From: Linnemannia hyalina
Lineage: Eukaryota; Mortierellomycota; Mortierellomycetes; Mortierellales; Mortierellaceae
Length of the DNA stretch: 64,000 nt
Direction: 5' to 3'
Assembly (NCBI GenBank): GCA_019671135.1
Contig: JAHRHY010000003.1
Coordinates: 3,038,001-3,102,000 of the forward strand
A program made the translations under genes and the position numbers. A model generated the notes under the pieces. It was given only the letters and a program-made list of their open reading frames with translations, did no database searches and was not told the origin of the DNA. This document shows positions 46,669 to 57,251 of the stretch, piece after piece. Position 1 is the first letter of the stretch. Every line of letters begins with the position of its first letter.

Positions 46669-47547
46669 CTAGTTCTTGAAGGAGAGCTCATCAGACTCAG
46701 GACCATAGAACTTGTCAGAGTCATGTCCACTATACTGGGTGTACGACCTAGCACTATTGAAGATGATGTTGCGTCCATTTCCAACAATCTCCTTGCCAAT
46801 CCATGCGCCCAGAATGTTGTTGACTTCATGAGGGCGAACAGTCTTCCAGATGGTCTGGACCTCATTAGGTCCCAGAGGCCAGTAGTTGGGGAAGCTGTAC
46901 ATGAACGAGACGGACTTGCGCGAGGCGGCAATCATCATCGTATCGGCGACCAGGAGATTCTTGTTCCAGAGGAGCAGACTCGATCCGTCAAAATGTCCAC
47001 CGGGGCACAACACCTTGACCTCTCCGTCGAGGAGGTCGAGAGAGGTACCCTCCCAGAAGATGTGGTTGTCGGCAGGACGCTGGAGCCACTGCTTGTCGTT
47101 GGCATGGGTGTAGATAGGGATCCCTCCAAACGCCTCACTCCAGTCCTTGAGAGACGAGTAGTAATGTGGGTGGGAGATGACAATCGCCTTGAGCCCTCCA
47201 TGGTCCTCCTTGATCTTGCGGACTGTTTCGTCGTCAATAAGCGTGATACAGTCCCAGAGAATGTTACCCTTGGGAGTCTTGACGAGGATCCCGCGCTGGC
47301 CGATCGCATAAGAAGGTGTGGTCGAGATAGAGATCAAATGTTCAGGGTCGGCCGTTGTAGGAGTAAAGACGTTGGTGTATTTTCCGCTGGACTTGAGTTC
47401 CTCGAGAGTGGTCCATTCCTGGCCGCCTTGACGGACGTACTGGCGAGGATCGTCGCAGATGATGCAGGATTCTTGGGGCTTGCCAGAGGGGTCGGCGAGG
47501 GTGTTGACACCGCAGGTGACACAGACGAAGGACGATGCACGAGTCAT
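46669..47547 (-). CDS. Metallo-beta-lactamase-fold hydrolase with N-terminal CxxC pairs
   Basis: Single exon, 292 aa. Residues 9-31 hold two CxxC pairs (CVTC, CIIC), a likely small zinc ribbon. The core resembles MBL-fold proteins: GILVKTPKGNILWDCITL, then AIVISHPHYYSSL at about 122-134 in place of HxHxDH, a CPGGHFDGSSLLL histidine (about 185) and LLVADTMM with Asp (about 202). The first metal motif keeps two histidines but lacks the usual Asp-His, so it may bind one metal or be a divergent subfamily. Substrate is unknown. It is probably cytosolic, as no signal peptide is seen. The start MTRASSF is preceded by an A-rich leader. Confidence 0.85.
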   Translation of the reverse strand: MTRASSFVCVTCGVNTLADPSGKPQESCIICDDPRQYVRQGGQEWTTLEELKSSGKYTNVFTPTTADPEHLISISTTPSYAIGQRGILVKTPKGNILWDCITLIDDETVRKIKEDHGGLKAIVISHPHYYSSLKDWSEAFGGIPIYTHANDKQWLQRPADNHIFWEGTSLDLLDGEVKVLCPGGHFDGSSLLLWNKNLLVADTMMIAASRKSVSFMYSFPNYWPLGPNEVQTIWKTVRPHEVNNILGAWIGKEIVGNGRNIIFNSARSYTQYSGHDSDKFYGPESDELSFKN

Positions 47548-49439
47548 TTTTTTCTTGTGTTGTAGGTGTGTTGCAGGTACGGAAGTATGTATGACAGTGA
47601 AAGAGAGGGATGGTTGTTGCTGTTGCTGTTGATGAAGAATGAAAGGAAAGGGAATGGTGGCTCCTATTTATGCATTTGCACCAAATCACAGCGCAGCAGC
47701 GTCTTTTCGGCGAGGGAAATAGACGCCGCGCTCAAACCCAATTCAAATAAAAATATGCCCGACAAGACACCCACACAAATGCACATGCACAACAAATGAC
47801 AAACGGCGTCATTTTCCTCAATTGCTCATTTGCTTGGAGGAGAGAGAAGTGATTGGATCGATTGACTCATTGGACCCATTGCCACCCACAGAAGTTCCCA
47901 GGATCGTCATTTGTCAGGAAGCCATCAAACCAGAAATGCGCAGACTCCATGGTTAAGCTTGCCATGGGTATTGTTTGCTCTGACTCCCATGGTTGTAATT
48001 ATGATTGTGATCATGTAAGCCTGCGCTCAAAATAAGTTCTCGGAATTGCCACCACAGCGCTGCGCAGACCCCGATTTTTATTTTTGTTGACGCGAGTCGC
48101 GTAAAGGAGGTGATGGGATAATTTAAGTCTGGACGACCATACCATGTCAAGGTCAAGAAGGGCGATGCCTGTTGCCATGGTCAATCAACACTCCTGCCCA
48201 TCGATCGTCACCACAAAGGAAATATGACCATGAGCCAAAAAAAAAAAAAAACAATGCCAATGCAACTGGCTCCAAGGTCGCACAGACAAGCTCGACCCTT
48301 TTTCTTTTTCTTTTTCCTCGTCCTCTTGTCTTTTGCCTTTTCACCACACACTTCTCCTAGTCAAACAAAATAAAGTCCATTCGACCCATTCTCCGAAACC
48401 GCTTGCATCACCACACACTATCCTCTCCGTCCTCGCGGTTGTGAGGGTGCTGTATGGTCGAGTGAGGGGATTTGCCAATCGGGGTTTAATGAGCTGCGTG
48501 TTCATTGGCATAGTCAACAAAATACAGGGGCTTGCTCACACGCAACATCCGTATCGCCACAACAATTCGAAGCCGTTGCTTAGCGCACCCCCTCTGTTTC
48601 ACCATTTACAACAAACCCCATCGCCGCCTCTCGTTCAGAGAAGCCAAAGGCAGGATAAATCGTACCGAGTGCTACGCATATCGTCGCCAGCTATGGCTTA
48701 CCAACAACTCTTCCTTATACAAGTGCTAAGGGGCGTTCAAGTTGATGTGGACGAGATGAGAAAGGCGAACAAAAATGGTGCCGGCACGGACACAGCTATA
48801 ACCTGCCACATGTAGGTAAACTTTGCGCCTGTTGTGCCTGTTTGTCTCTTTGGACATATTCCAAAGCTGACAATGGACGATTTTTTTTTTTTTTTTTTTG
48901 GGTCAACTAGGTGACGCAGACGACAGGAAAGATGTATTTTGGTTGAATGGATAGAGAGTCTTGCTAAGCACCTTCATTGGCATATGTAAGGATTTTTTTG
49001 TATGGGGAACATGGTGGTAGAAAGTGAGGGCCACGGTTTGGAGGTACCAGCATACATGTGTTTGTGAATGTCGAGCATGCATCAACTGCTGCTCTCAGCT
49101 TTTTTTCTCTTTTCGCTCCAAGCGCTTGTACAACACGAAAAATGAGCATTGAATTGGCTGTCCCTTTATTTTTTTTTTAGTATTTTCATGCAGGAGAAGG
49201 GGGAGTAAATGTCTCACGCTAGAGAAGGAAGATCGTGTGTACTCCGCGTGAGAAAAAAAAGTAGAAAGAAGGATGTAAGAGAAGCAAGAATAGTGAGCAC
49301 AAGATCAAAGTGGCAAGAACTAAAAGGAGAGAATCAACGTGGAAGGAAGACAAGGGAAGTACGGAAGAAAAAAAAAATGAAAGTCGAAAGGTGCCACGGT
49401 CCCCAGTAGCAGCTTCAAGTCCTTCTCCATCTCCTTCCT
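47548..49439. other. 1.9 kb without a recognisable gene
   Basis: Only short overlapping frames. It contains A-runs (about 48240-48252) and a T-run (about 48880-48899). Nothing conserved is recognised. Confidence 0.5.
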
Positions 49440-51415
49440 TCAAGCACGTCGATGGGCCACGAGGGTGTAAATGTGCTCCTTCCAGGTCTCGCGCATCTCC
49501 CATCCCTCCATCATCCACGACTGCTGCGAGCTCCCGATCGCTTGGGTCTCACAGAACTTGCGCAACTTAATCTTCTTGAGGCTAGGAAGAGACACCACCT
49601 GACCGAACCCGGACTCCTGCGAGAAGTCGATACCCGTTTCAATGTCGCTGCGGTGGAGTTTATCGATTAACTTGGTGGCCCACTTGTTTCTGTCGTACCT
49701 GATGTTGTCGTAGGTGTAACTCCATCCAAAGTTGATCTTCACGAGGTTCCGGAGTTGCGCCAGGTTCGCATAGACTTGTTGCTGCATCGCATGTAATGCC
49801 TTCTGGTGGTCCTGAGCCTCCTTCCCCGCAGCAGTCCTGCGTGTAAATCTGGTTTCGATACGAGCTCGGTCCAAGCATTGAAACATGGTCGATGTTCGTC
49901 TTGAAAGGGACGCGAATCACAATGTCCAGCTTCTCGAGGCTCATACAGGTCCATGTTGGCCCGTTGATGATATCCTCTGCCAGAACGACATGTCCATCAC
50001 CAAGACACTCTCTCAACCGAGCGCATGCAGCCAAGATCTGACACACTTCAGCAGACCAGTTATCCCGGAGACTGAACCGCAGGTAGACGAGCGCGTTGCT
50101 GTATGTGCTCGAGATCGCATTCAGGTCCGTGGGGCTGATCAATCCGACTTCCAGTCTGACGAGAAACGGCATCTGCAAGACCAATATATATGCACCCTGA
50201 AGTGTTCCTAACCTCGACCATGGAGGAGCAAACTCGTGAGAGGATAGATTTGCGCAGGAAGCCTGTGTACCTTGGTCACCTTTTTCTCCCACCAGTACAC
50301 TCGACGAGCCCCAAGACATTCCATCGCTGGGAAGATTGTCGAGAGCTGTTGGAACATGGCTGTTGGGTTTTCGACGTTTCCTGCCTTGATACACACCGTC
50401 CTGATGTTGGGAAAGCGAACCCGCGCGGTCTCGATGGCAGACAAGTCCTTAGCGACCAGAGTCGAAAGCGTATGCTAAGAACCGTGTTCGATGGTAGGCA
50501 GGTATGGTGTATCGGGTGTCCTTTTGACGTGTATCTGTAGGCTGAGAGATCCCTCAGAGCAGGAAACGCCAAGGCAATGGAACGGAGCTGATGGTGAGAG
50601 ATGGACCCATTCGTGAAGGCGAGAGATCGGAGGTTGCTGTGAGGTGTTGATGACGCAAGAGTCTTGTAATCGGATTCCGTACGTCCTGAATGAACAAATG
50701 ACCACAAGGTCGGCAAGAGAGTCCCCATGTTGCTGACGAGGTAGTCGTCTGCGTACATGCCAATATGCAGGTGTCGGATCTTAGTGAGCGTCGAAAAGGT
50801 ACTGATCAAGAAAGACTCGCTTGCCCGGGTCAGGTTGTAGACAAGTCGCAACGGATACGAAGTTGTGGTTATAGTAATGGCGAACTTATCCACGGGCAAG
50901 ACGGAGTTGAAGGCGAGTTGTTGTAAACCAGGATCGGAGAGGACAAACGCCCAAACCGCCATGGTCTGGTCTAGAACCCGAGTGTTGTGTGCATGGGACC
51001 AAAAGGCAGATCTTGGTACAAGGGTCTCCCATTCACTAGGGATGGGGGACAATGGCTCTTGGTCAAGGCCGTACTCCTTGCCATTCATGCACAGTCAACT
51101 CAGGTCAACATTGCTGAAGGTCAGCGATTGGAGGGTTGTCAGGTTAGCTTTGAGTGCTGCATTCAGGATCGCCACGTCGTCCATATTCAAGTCGCGGATC
51201 CATTGGTTGTGCTTGGAGAAAAGGCTTGGTAACTCCCCGAAGGGGATGGAATGAAGGATGGATCGCCAAAGTCGCTCGCAGCTGTTGACGACACGGCAGA
51301 GGGATGGTGTGAAGGCCATTCTCCATTCACGACAGACGGTCATACAAGTAAGAGAGGTCTTGGCGTTGAGGTAGAGACCGATCTGGAGCAGGACCTCAGG
51401 CGGAAGTGTCTGCAT
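49440..51415 (-). pseudogene. Broken F-box/LRR-type gene
   Basis: It starts at 51415 with an F-box (MQTLPPEVLLQIGLYLNAKT, SLTCMTVCREWR). After FSNVDLS an in-frame TGA (51095-51097) interrupts it, and the same frame then continues (NGKEYGLDQEPLSPIPSEWE ... HSNLRSLAFTNGSISHHQLR) to about 50500. Similar LRR-like coding resumes in another frame (LVAKDLSAIETARVRFPNIR), then another from about 50215 (MPFLVRLEVGLISPTDLNAI) and another from about 49885 (MQQQVYANLAQLRNLVKINF). Typical F-box/LRR proteins bind Skp1 and recruit substrates for ubiquitylation. One nonsense change plus about three frame changes without good splice sites point to a pseudogene; one or two small introns (for example a 40-bp one ending TTGCAG near 50173) are possible. 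Confidence 0.6.
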
Positions 51416-52619
51416 GGTTGTCGTTGCTGCGATGATGGTGTTTGGGAAAGAGGAGTGAGGAGGAGAGAAAGGAGGAGGGAGAGGGTAGGAGATACGGATG
51501 TGATCGCAGCAGAGAGGGTAGGAGAGAGAGAAAAGACTGAAAAAAGAACGAAAAAAAGAAGGGAAGGAAGGGTAAAAAAGAATCTTGCAAAGGGGAAAGA
51601 GCCACAAAGAAGCTTGCAAGAGGGGAATGAAACAAATGCGCGCTTGCATCATGTGGACAGATCGACATTGACGCGTCTCTCATGAAAATAAAGCATGCAA
51701 CTTTTCAAGGTCGAACGTGGGAAATAATATCTTGCAGCGGAGGAGGATATGACCTTCGTAGTTGTCTTTTTGTTTCTTGCTAAGTTGTTCCTTGTCTCTG
51801 TCTCTTCACAAAGAACAAAGGGTCATCATTCAAAACAGAAAAGCGGCGTGTCGTGCTATTTTGGTAGATAGGTGCACACATTTGTGTTAAGTGTTTTGCC
51901 ACCAATCCTTGTCGGTTTCTGTAATTGGTCATGGCCAGGAAGTGTTCCCGTTGTATGTTAAATTACGCTGTCGGTGGTACAGCCAACGAAGAGCTGTGTT
52001 GTGCGTGCACTTGTTATACTCGCTAGGACAAGTGTAGAATCTACGGCTGTCAACGATCCATTTTGCTGTGCTGTCTAAGCAAGTCGGCATATGCAAGCAT
52101 TCTTCTCTTGTAACAATAAAAAGGCATACACAGCCCCAAAAGAGGCGAAGCGGGCAAGAAGGACAAAAAAGCAATCGCCGTGGACCACCGGAAACAACCC
52201 CAAAAACTCAATCACCTCAACAATTACTTCTCTCTTCTCACGAACCTAAACCCCCCAAAAGTCCTCATCCCCTGTCCGACTAAACCAACACCGACACTGG
52301 TGTAAAATGCACAAATTAGACCAGGACACTATATACTCACCTCAATATCTTTTTAGACGCGAATGATGCCATACAGGATTCTGGCTCATATAGCCAAATG
52401 GCTATTTAGAGTGTGTTTGAGTATGTTTATTCTTCTGTCTTCCTCCTCTTGCCCCATTGCCATGTCCACACCTGCCAACAAGATTCCACCCCTCATGGTT
52501 GATCATGCATGCAACTGTGCTGTAACAAAATTTCACTGGCTGGCGTCCAAGGCGATCAGATAAGATACGAGGGCTTGCCTGACCAAAAAAACCCAAATCG
52601 GAATCTTCAGTCTGCCCTT
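51416..52619. other. 1.2 kb without a recognisable gene
   Basis: The pyrimidine-rich minus-strand leader of the F-box gene, then non-coding sequence up to the repeat junction. Confidence 0.5.
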
Positions 52620-52666
52620 GTGAATAGGACGCTTTCGACCTGAAAGCGAGAAGACGTCCTATTCAC
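52620..52666. repeat. Hairpin at the inner edge of the right arm
   Basis: GTGAATAGGACG (52620-52631) and CGTCCTATTCAC (52655-52666) form a perfect 12-bp inverted repeat around 23 bp. Within it GCTTTC-GACCT-GAAAGC is a smaller stem. The 52622-52652 part is the same 31-bp motif as at 43638-43668. Confidence 0.8.
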
Positions 52667-55600
52667 TCCATCATTGGTGTTAGCATGGCTTCACATATTG
52701 CCAATATATTATTGAGAATGGTTGGCTTCTTATATTAAGACACACTTGCCCACTCGCCCACTTGTCTCGTTCTCCCTCTCGTCCGCCCTTGTCTTGTTGC
52801 ACCACCTAATGGATTCATTGGCGCATGAGTGATAGACATCTGCGAAGACAACTATTGTACAACATGCAACACGACCTCTGTTCACCGTAGTAGAGGTTGT
52901 ACTGACGTCTGGGAATTATACGAAGTATTTCCGTCCTCATTGGAGGCTCGTTGGACGCGGCAGGTCTGGCTAACTTTCTGGCAAACATACAGGTGGCGGC
53001 AAGTGAAGTGCCGAATGCTGCAGGACTTTCTGGCGTATTGAGGGTGGAATATTGGTGACGGAAAGCAATGAGTTGCACTTTACAAACCGCATCATTTCAC
53101 CAATAGCCGTGATAAAGTGGAGTCGTGATGGAAGAGAAAGAGTGACTGATTAGAGATCGTGGCAAAGGCTACGACGAAAGGCATGTAAGCGATAGCTGGT
53201 CAATGGTTTTTATTCTCAATGTGGCAAGGAAATATCAAAGATGACTTTATCTGACAGGCTAACACAAAGAGAAGTGCATCCGCTGCGCAAAGGCGAGGTT
53301 GGAGCGAAGGACCTCAGAGTGTATTTGTCCCATCTATTTCATCACGCCGCCATTTCATAGCAACGGAACCTGCAATCCAGGTGATTTGCCAGCAACTGCT
53401 GACTCCATATCGATCTTCAGCGCATACTGCTTCAATTGCTGTAACTCCGGAGGGACGTTGATGTAAACTTTCCCATCTGAGTTCAAGTACTCCTGCTTCT
53501 TGAAATCGGCATAGAAGTGGCTTGGGACGACGAAGATAAGCCGAGGATCATCAGAGGGAATCCAGCTTGCCTTCTTGAGGCTGACGATAAGATTTTTGAG
53601 TGGCAGTCCGTTGATGGGGTGGGTCGTGGATACTGTGATTTGGAACAGGTCTCTTGGAGCGAGCAGGAAGTCAACATAGGCATGGTTCCAAATCTTTGGG
53701 ATGAATAATGTACCCGGCGAAGCCTGGGTAATCGTATCGAAATGCTCTATCTTTGGGTTCCGTGGGATTTCCAAACGAGCTGACTGCCCAGTCTCGAGAT
53801 CCTTCAGTTCAAAGGTGTGGCCACCCTCTCGGAAGGCACGGAGGACATATGCTTCGAACAAAATACCGCAGGCGCTTCCGTCAGGTCTCAGGACGATCCT
53901 CTTCATCACGTCGTCCCAGGTGTCCCGAGTCAGTGAACCGGTAAGCTTCTCGACGACGTATGCTGAAGCCCATTCCAATCGATCGGTGCGGTGATTATCG
54001 ATGGGCCAATGGTGAATCAGATGATCGCTGGAGTCTAGAGCGTCTTTCCCTTGCGGGAATAACTGTTGCAGCAGTGCCATCGAACTGTCGACTGTCTTGA
54101 GGGCTTGTTCAAGACGATCCAGTGCCTTGGTCATGGCACCGTCAAGGTCCCTCGGACGGCGGTTTAATTCCTAGCGATGAATTAAGTCAAGAACAGCCAT
54201 GGGTTAAATGGAAGAGAGGTTAGGCGCGTATTTATTGTCTCCAAGAAAAGCGTTGTGGATTGGGCCCATAACATACCTTCATCGGCTTTTCTAGGACATA
54301 TCTCGGCACACCGCCAATCTTTGAGTAGAGTTCTTCCACCGCATCCAAAGGGACCACCTTGTAGCCTGTAACACTGTCCCAGCACTTCTTCAACTCGTCT
54401 ATATCCCATGGGGCCATGTAGTAACGCCATGTTACCTCTTTCTCGACGTCCTTATATTGGGGGACGTCGAAAAACAGAGTCTTTGTTGAATATGATATGG
54501 CGGTCTTGGCTTCATTGAGTCTTGGGTAAGGTGCGCTGTCTGCAAAATACCATGTGTCGGGTAGATTGAGGAAGACGTTAAAGTCGCTGATATTACCATA
54601 TCGGACAGTCGAGCGCCCTCCAAAGACGTAGCATTCAGCACTCTGTTCGGTGTGGAAAATGATAATCGGAGGGTTGCTGTCGTCGCTCTCGGCAAGAAGT
54701 CGGATGGTGAAATACACTAGGAAGGCGGATTTGCCGACCCCAGATGTACCTGTAACAACGACATGCTTCTTAGCGTATATAGTGAGCGCTGGATTGTTCT
54801 CAAACGTCCCGAGGATTGTGTCGTAAAGTTCTTTGTAAGCCTCTCTGACATAGAGATCCTTTGTACCGACGATGGGAAGTTCGGTGCCGGGAGGAGCTGA
54901 GAGAATGTCCTTGGCCTTGATTTTGCCTTTCAACTCGCGGGCTGCGTTAGACAGCGAGTCGTACCTTTCACTCTCGTTTGTACCGACGACAGAACGATCG
55001 GTGGCGGGAGGAGCCGATATCTCGTCCATGTCCTCGATGATGGCACGTCGTAATTCCTGGGCAGTGGTAGATAACGAGTGGAAGGTGTCCGCCCTGTTGA
55101 CCTTTTGACCGATGTAATTAAGTAGCAAGACTCTTTCTTTGTTGTCGAGACGAGAGAGGTCAAATTCGCTACCCACCATAGCTATCTTCGCGAGACCAGC
55201 ATCCTCAATCGCATCCATCAGCGTGTGCGAACGATAACGCTTTCTCGTGGAAGAGGGCCCTAGTAAGAGAAACAGCGTGCAAGCAAAGGGAGCGACAAGA
55301 ATATTAGCAACTTTTACCATGTCCACCAATGATTGAAAGCAATGAGGTCGTTTGAAAATGGTCATAAATACAGTCAAAGCCAAGCTGTTTACCTGCATCT
55401 TTCTCACGGTCTCTTTTCGCAACTATAGGACGTTAAAATGAATATTGCGAAAGGGTATTACCAATACCATTTCGTTATGCTGAGAAGTTCATGCGCATTG
55501 AGTAGTTAAAGCAAAGCACGTCTGCATTACCCTGTTGTCGCTGGACGATGATGTGGATCGTTTTCTTGGGTGGTGTCTCTTTAAAGACATCGGAGAGTTT

Positions 55601-56005
55601 GCTTGCCACTCTGAGTTTCTCCTTCCCTGACTCAGGCACAGAGTCGAGCACAATGGGAGCGTCGTCGTCGTCGTCATCTTTGATGGAGACTTTCCAGAGG
55701 GTAAGCTCGTTTGCATCAACCCCGATGAACTTGCCGGGATTCTCGGTCTCGATGAGCTCCTTGAGGTCACCGACTGTCTTAGTGGGGTCCATCTCGACAG
55801 AGAAGGCGTTCAATTGCCCATTGACAAGACAGAATAGGGTCATAAGGTTCTTGTCCATGGTCCTGCGAAGTATCAATGAGAAAGAGGCGATGTAGGCTGG
55901 AAAGTAAAGGATATGGAGAAGTCGAGGGGTGAAAGAAAAAAGGCGAAAGGATGAAAGAGGGTGTGAGCTTAAAAGGGCGTAGGAATGGTGGCAAAGGTTG
56001 GCAAT
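52640..56005 (-). repeat. Right arm of the ~3.4 kb inverted repeat (Crinkler copy B)
   Basis: Reverse-complement partner of 40283-43652. Arms differ by scattered substitutions only within the gene, with identical exon and intron lengths. About 690 bp of 3' flank is included, so the duplication was a segment, not a retrocopy. Confidence 0.85.
53355..55858 (-). CDS. Crinkler-type protein, copy B, intact (header, NTPase, REase-like)
   Basis: Exons 55858-55531, 55422-55393, 55259-54277 and 54170-53355 encode 718 aa. All junctions are GT-AG and in frame. Layout: a Crinkler header of about 110 residues (TLFCLVNGQ, TVGDLKELIETENPGKF, LTLWKVSI), a tiny exon giving VAKRDREKDAG, a linker with two ~35-residue repeats (SLSTTAQELRR... 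and SLSNAARELKG..., each ending in a VVGT/IVGT motif), a P-loop NTPase with canonical GTSGVGKS at 290-297, a Walker B-like TLFFDVPQ, and GGVPRYVLEKP. The C-terminal PD-(D/E)xK-like domain has Glu553 (FEAYVLRAF), Asp614 and Gln624 (VDFLLAPRDLFQIT). No signal peptide is seen. Oomycete and fungal Crinklers act in host nuclei or in genome conflict; the role here is unknown. Residue 629 is Thr, where copy A has Lys. Confidence 0.85.
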
Positions 56006-56199
56006 AAGAATGGGAGTAGTGGTGCGGAGTGAGGTGGTAAGGTAAGGGCGAAGAAAGTGTGGGAATGGTGGCGAAAGGAAGACGGAAATAGAACTATCCT
56101 CCTTTATTTCCTCCTTGCCTTCATTCGTTCATTGAAGCCTCCCGCACCTTCGCAATCACATACGGGCAATGCAAGAACATCCCTCTGCTAGCTGGGGCT

Positions 56200-56815
56200 A
56201 GACAAGATGGATCAAGGTGTTCTTGGTGGGCCACAGCGAGGGCTCTATGATGCCTCGTTATCACCTCAAGTACCTCCTCGACGGTCAAACCAAAGTCGGT
56301 TGCGTTTCCTCCACCCTTTGTCCCCTCTACGCCCTCTTCCTGATAGGTCTCGGTCTCTACGACCCTATCAAGAAGATTGTTGATCCTCTCTGTCTCTCCT
56401 GCTTCCAGGTCCTGCAAGACTCGCCCTTCCTAAAGGACCTTAACGAGGGTGGCCACACTGTTCCGGGTGTCGAGTACCACTACGTGGTCTCCAAGTACGC
56501 CTACGACATTTCGTCAAGTTTGAAATTGTATCGGAAACCTTCAAGAGAAAAGAGAAAAGACAGATACTCATCGTAGGATTCTCTAACGTATTTTTCCCCA
56601 ATCCCGCGATCATGTACGACGAGCTGGCAACGCCTTACACCAACGGACTCTTAAAAGACGCGGCGACCAACCCACTAGCAGAAAATATAGTGACTCTATC
56701 GCTTTGCCCCGCAAAATGTCGATGGCCACAATAGCCAGATGTTCAGCCCTCTTGCTTTCAACTCTATCCGTGCGTTTTTCGACCGATCGCTCAACCAGAA
56801 TTTTAAGTGTCTTGG
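56200..56815 (+). pseudogene. Truncated, frameshifted secreted triacylglycerol lipase/esterase
   Basis: 56217 onwards encodes FLVGHSEGSMMPRYHLKYLL, a nucleophile elbow GHSEG, then LGLYDPIKKIVDPLCLSCFQ and DSPFLKDLNEGGHTVPGVEY, typical of fungal class 2-type lipases. After about 56505 the frame degrades. Matching sequence resumes at about 56612 (YDELATPYTNGLLKDAATNP, LAENIV), and in another frame at about 56716-56815 (NVDGHNSQMFSPLAFNSIRA), carrying the probable catalytic-His segment. The N-terminal part with the signal peptide is missing. It is a remnant next to the right Crinkler arm, probably non-functional. Confidence 0.75.
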
Positions 56816-57251
56816 TAGCGTTTTGTAGCCCTTTCTACAGATGGTCGCTACAGCCCAGCTGTACCATTCTTGTAATGAAATACTTCTTTGTCTCTCAAGA
56901 CCCACGAAATCTCTTCTGTTCAAGTACACCTCGAAAACAGGTCCATGTACTGAACAGGAATTTCGCGTTTTAATTGGTCAATTGCTCATTTCGCGTTCCT
57001 TTGGTCAGACGAAGGTCCACGACGAGGAAAGAAAAAAAGGTCCCAAGGTCATAAGGACAGATAAAAAGGCACGCTTCTCATGCCTGTACGGTTTATTGCA
57101 TGCGCGGAACAGAATACAAGCGCTTTTTGGGGGAGTGAGTGGTTGTAAATACGAGAGAGGATACTGGTATGAAAGGAGTGAAAAGAAAAAAAAAGAGTAA
57201 TGAACACTATACAAAGAAAGAAGGACACAGCCAAGGAGGGTTCTCCCAGCT
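56816..57251. other. Intergenic, nothing recognised
   Basis: 436 bp between the lipase remnant and the F-box gene stop. The last ~60 bp belong to the F-box 3' UTR. Confidence 0.5.

Noticed and set aside
54872..55108. Antisense ORFs over the Crinkler exons (also 41198-41461, 42312-42605)
   Set aside because: Mirror frames of a well-supported coding sequence, present in both copies only because the copies are nearly identical.
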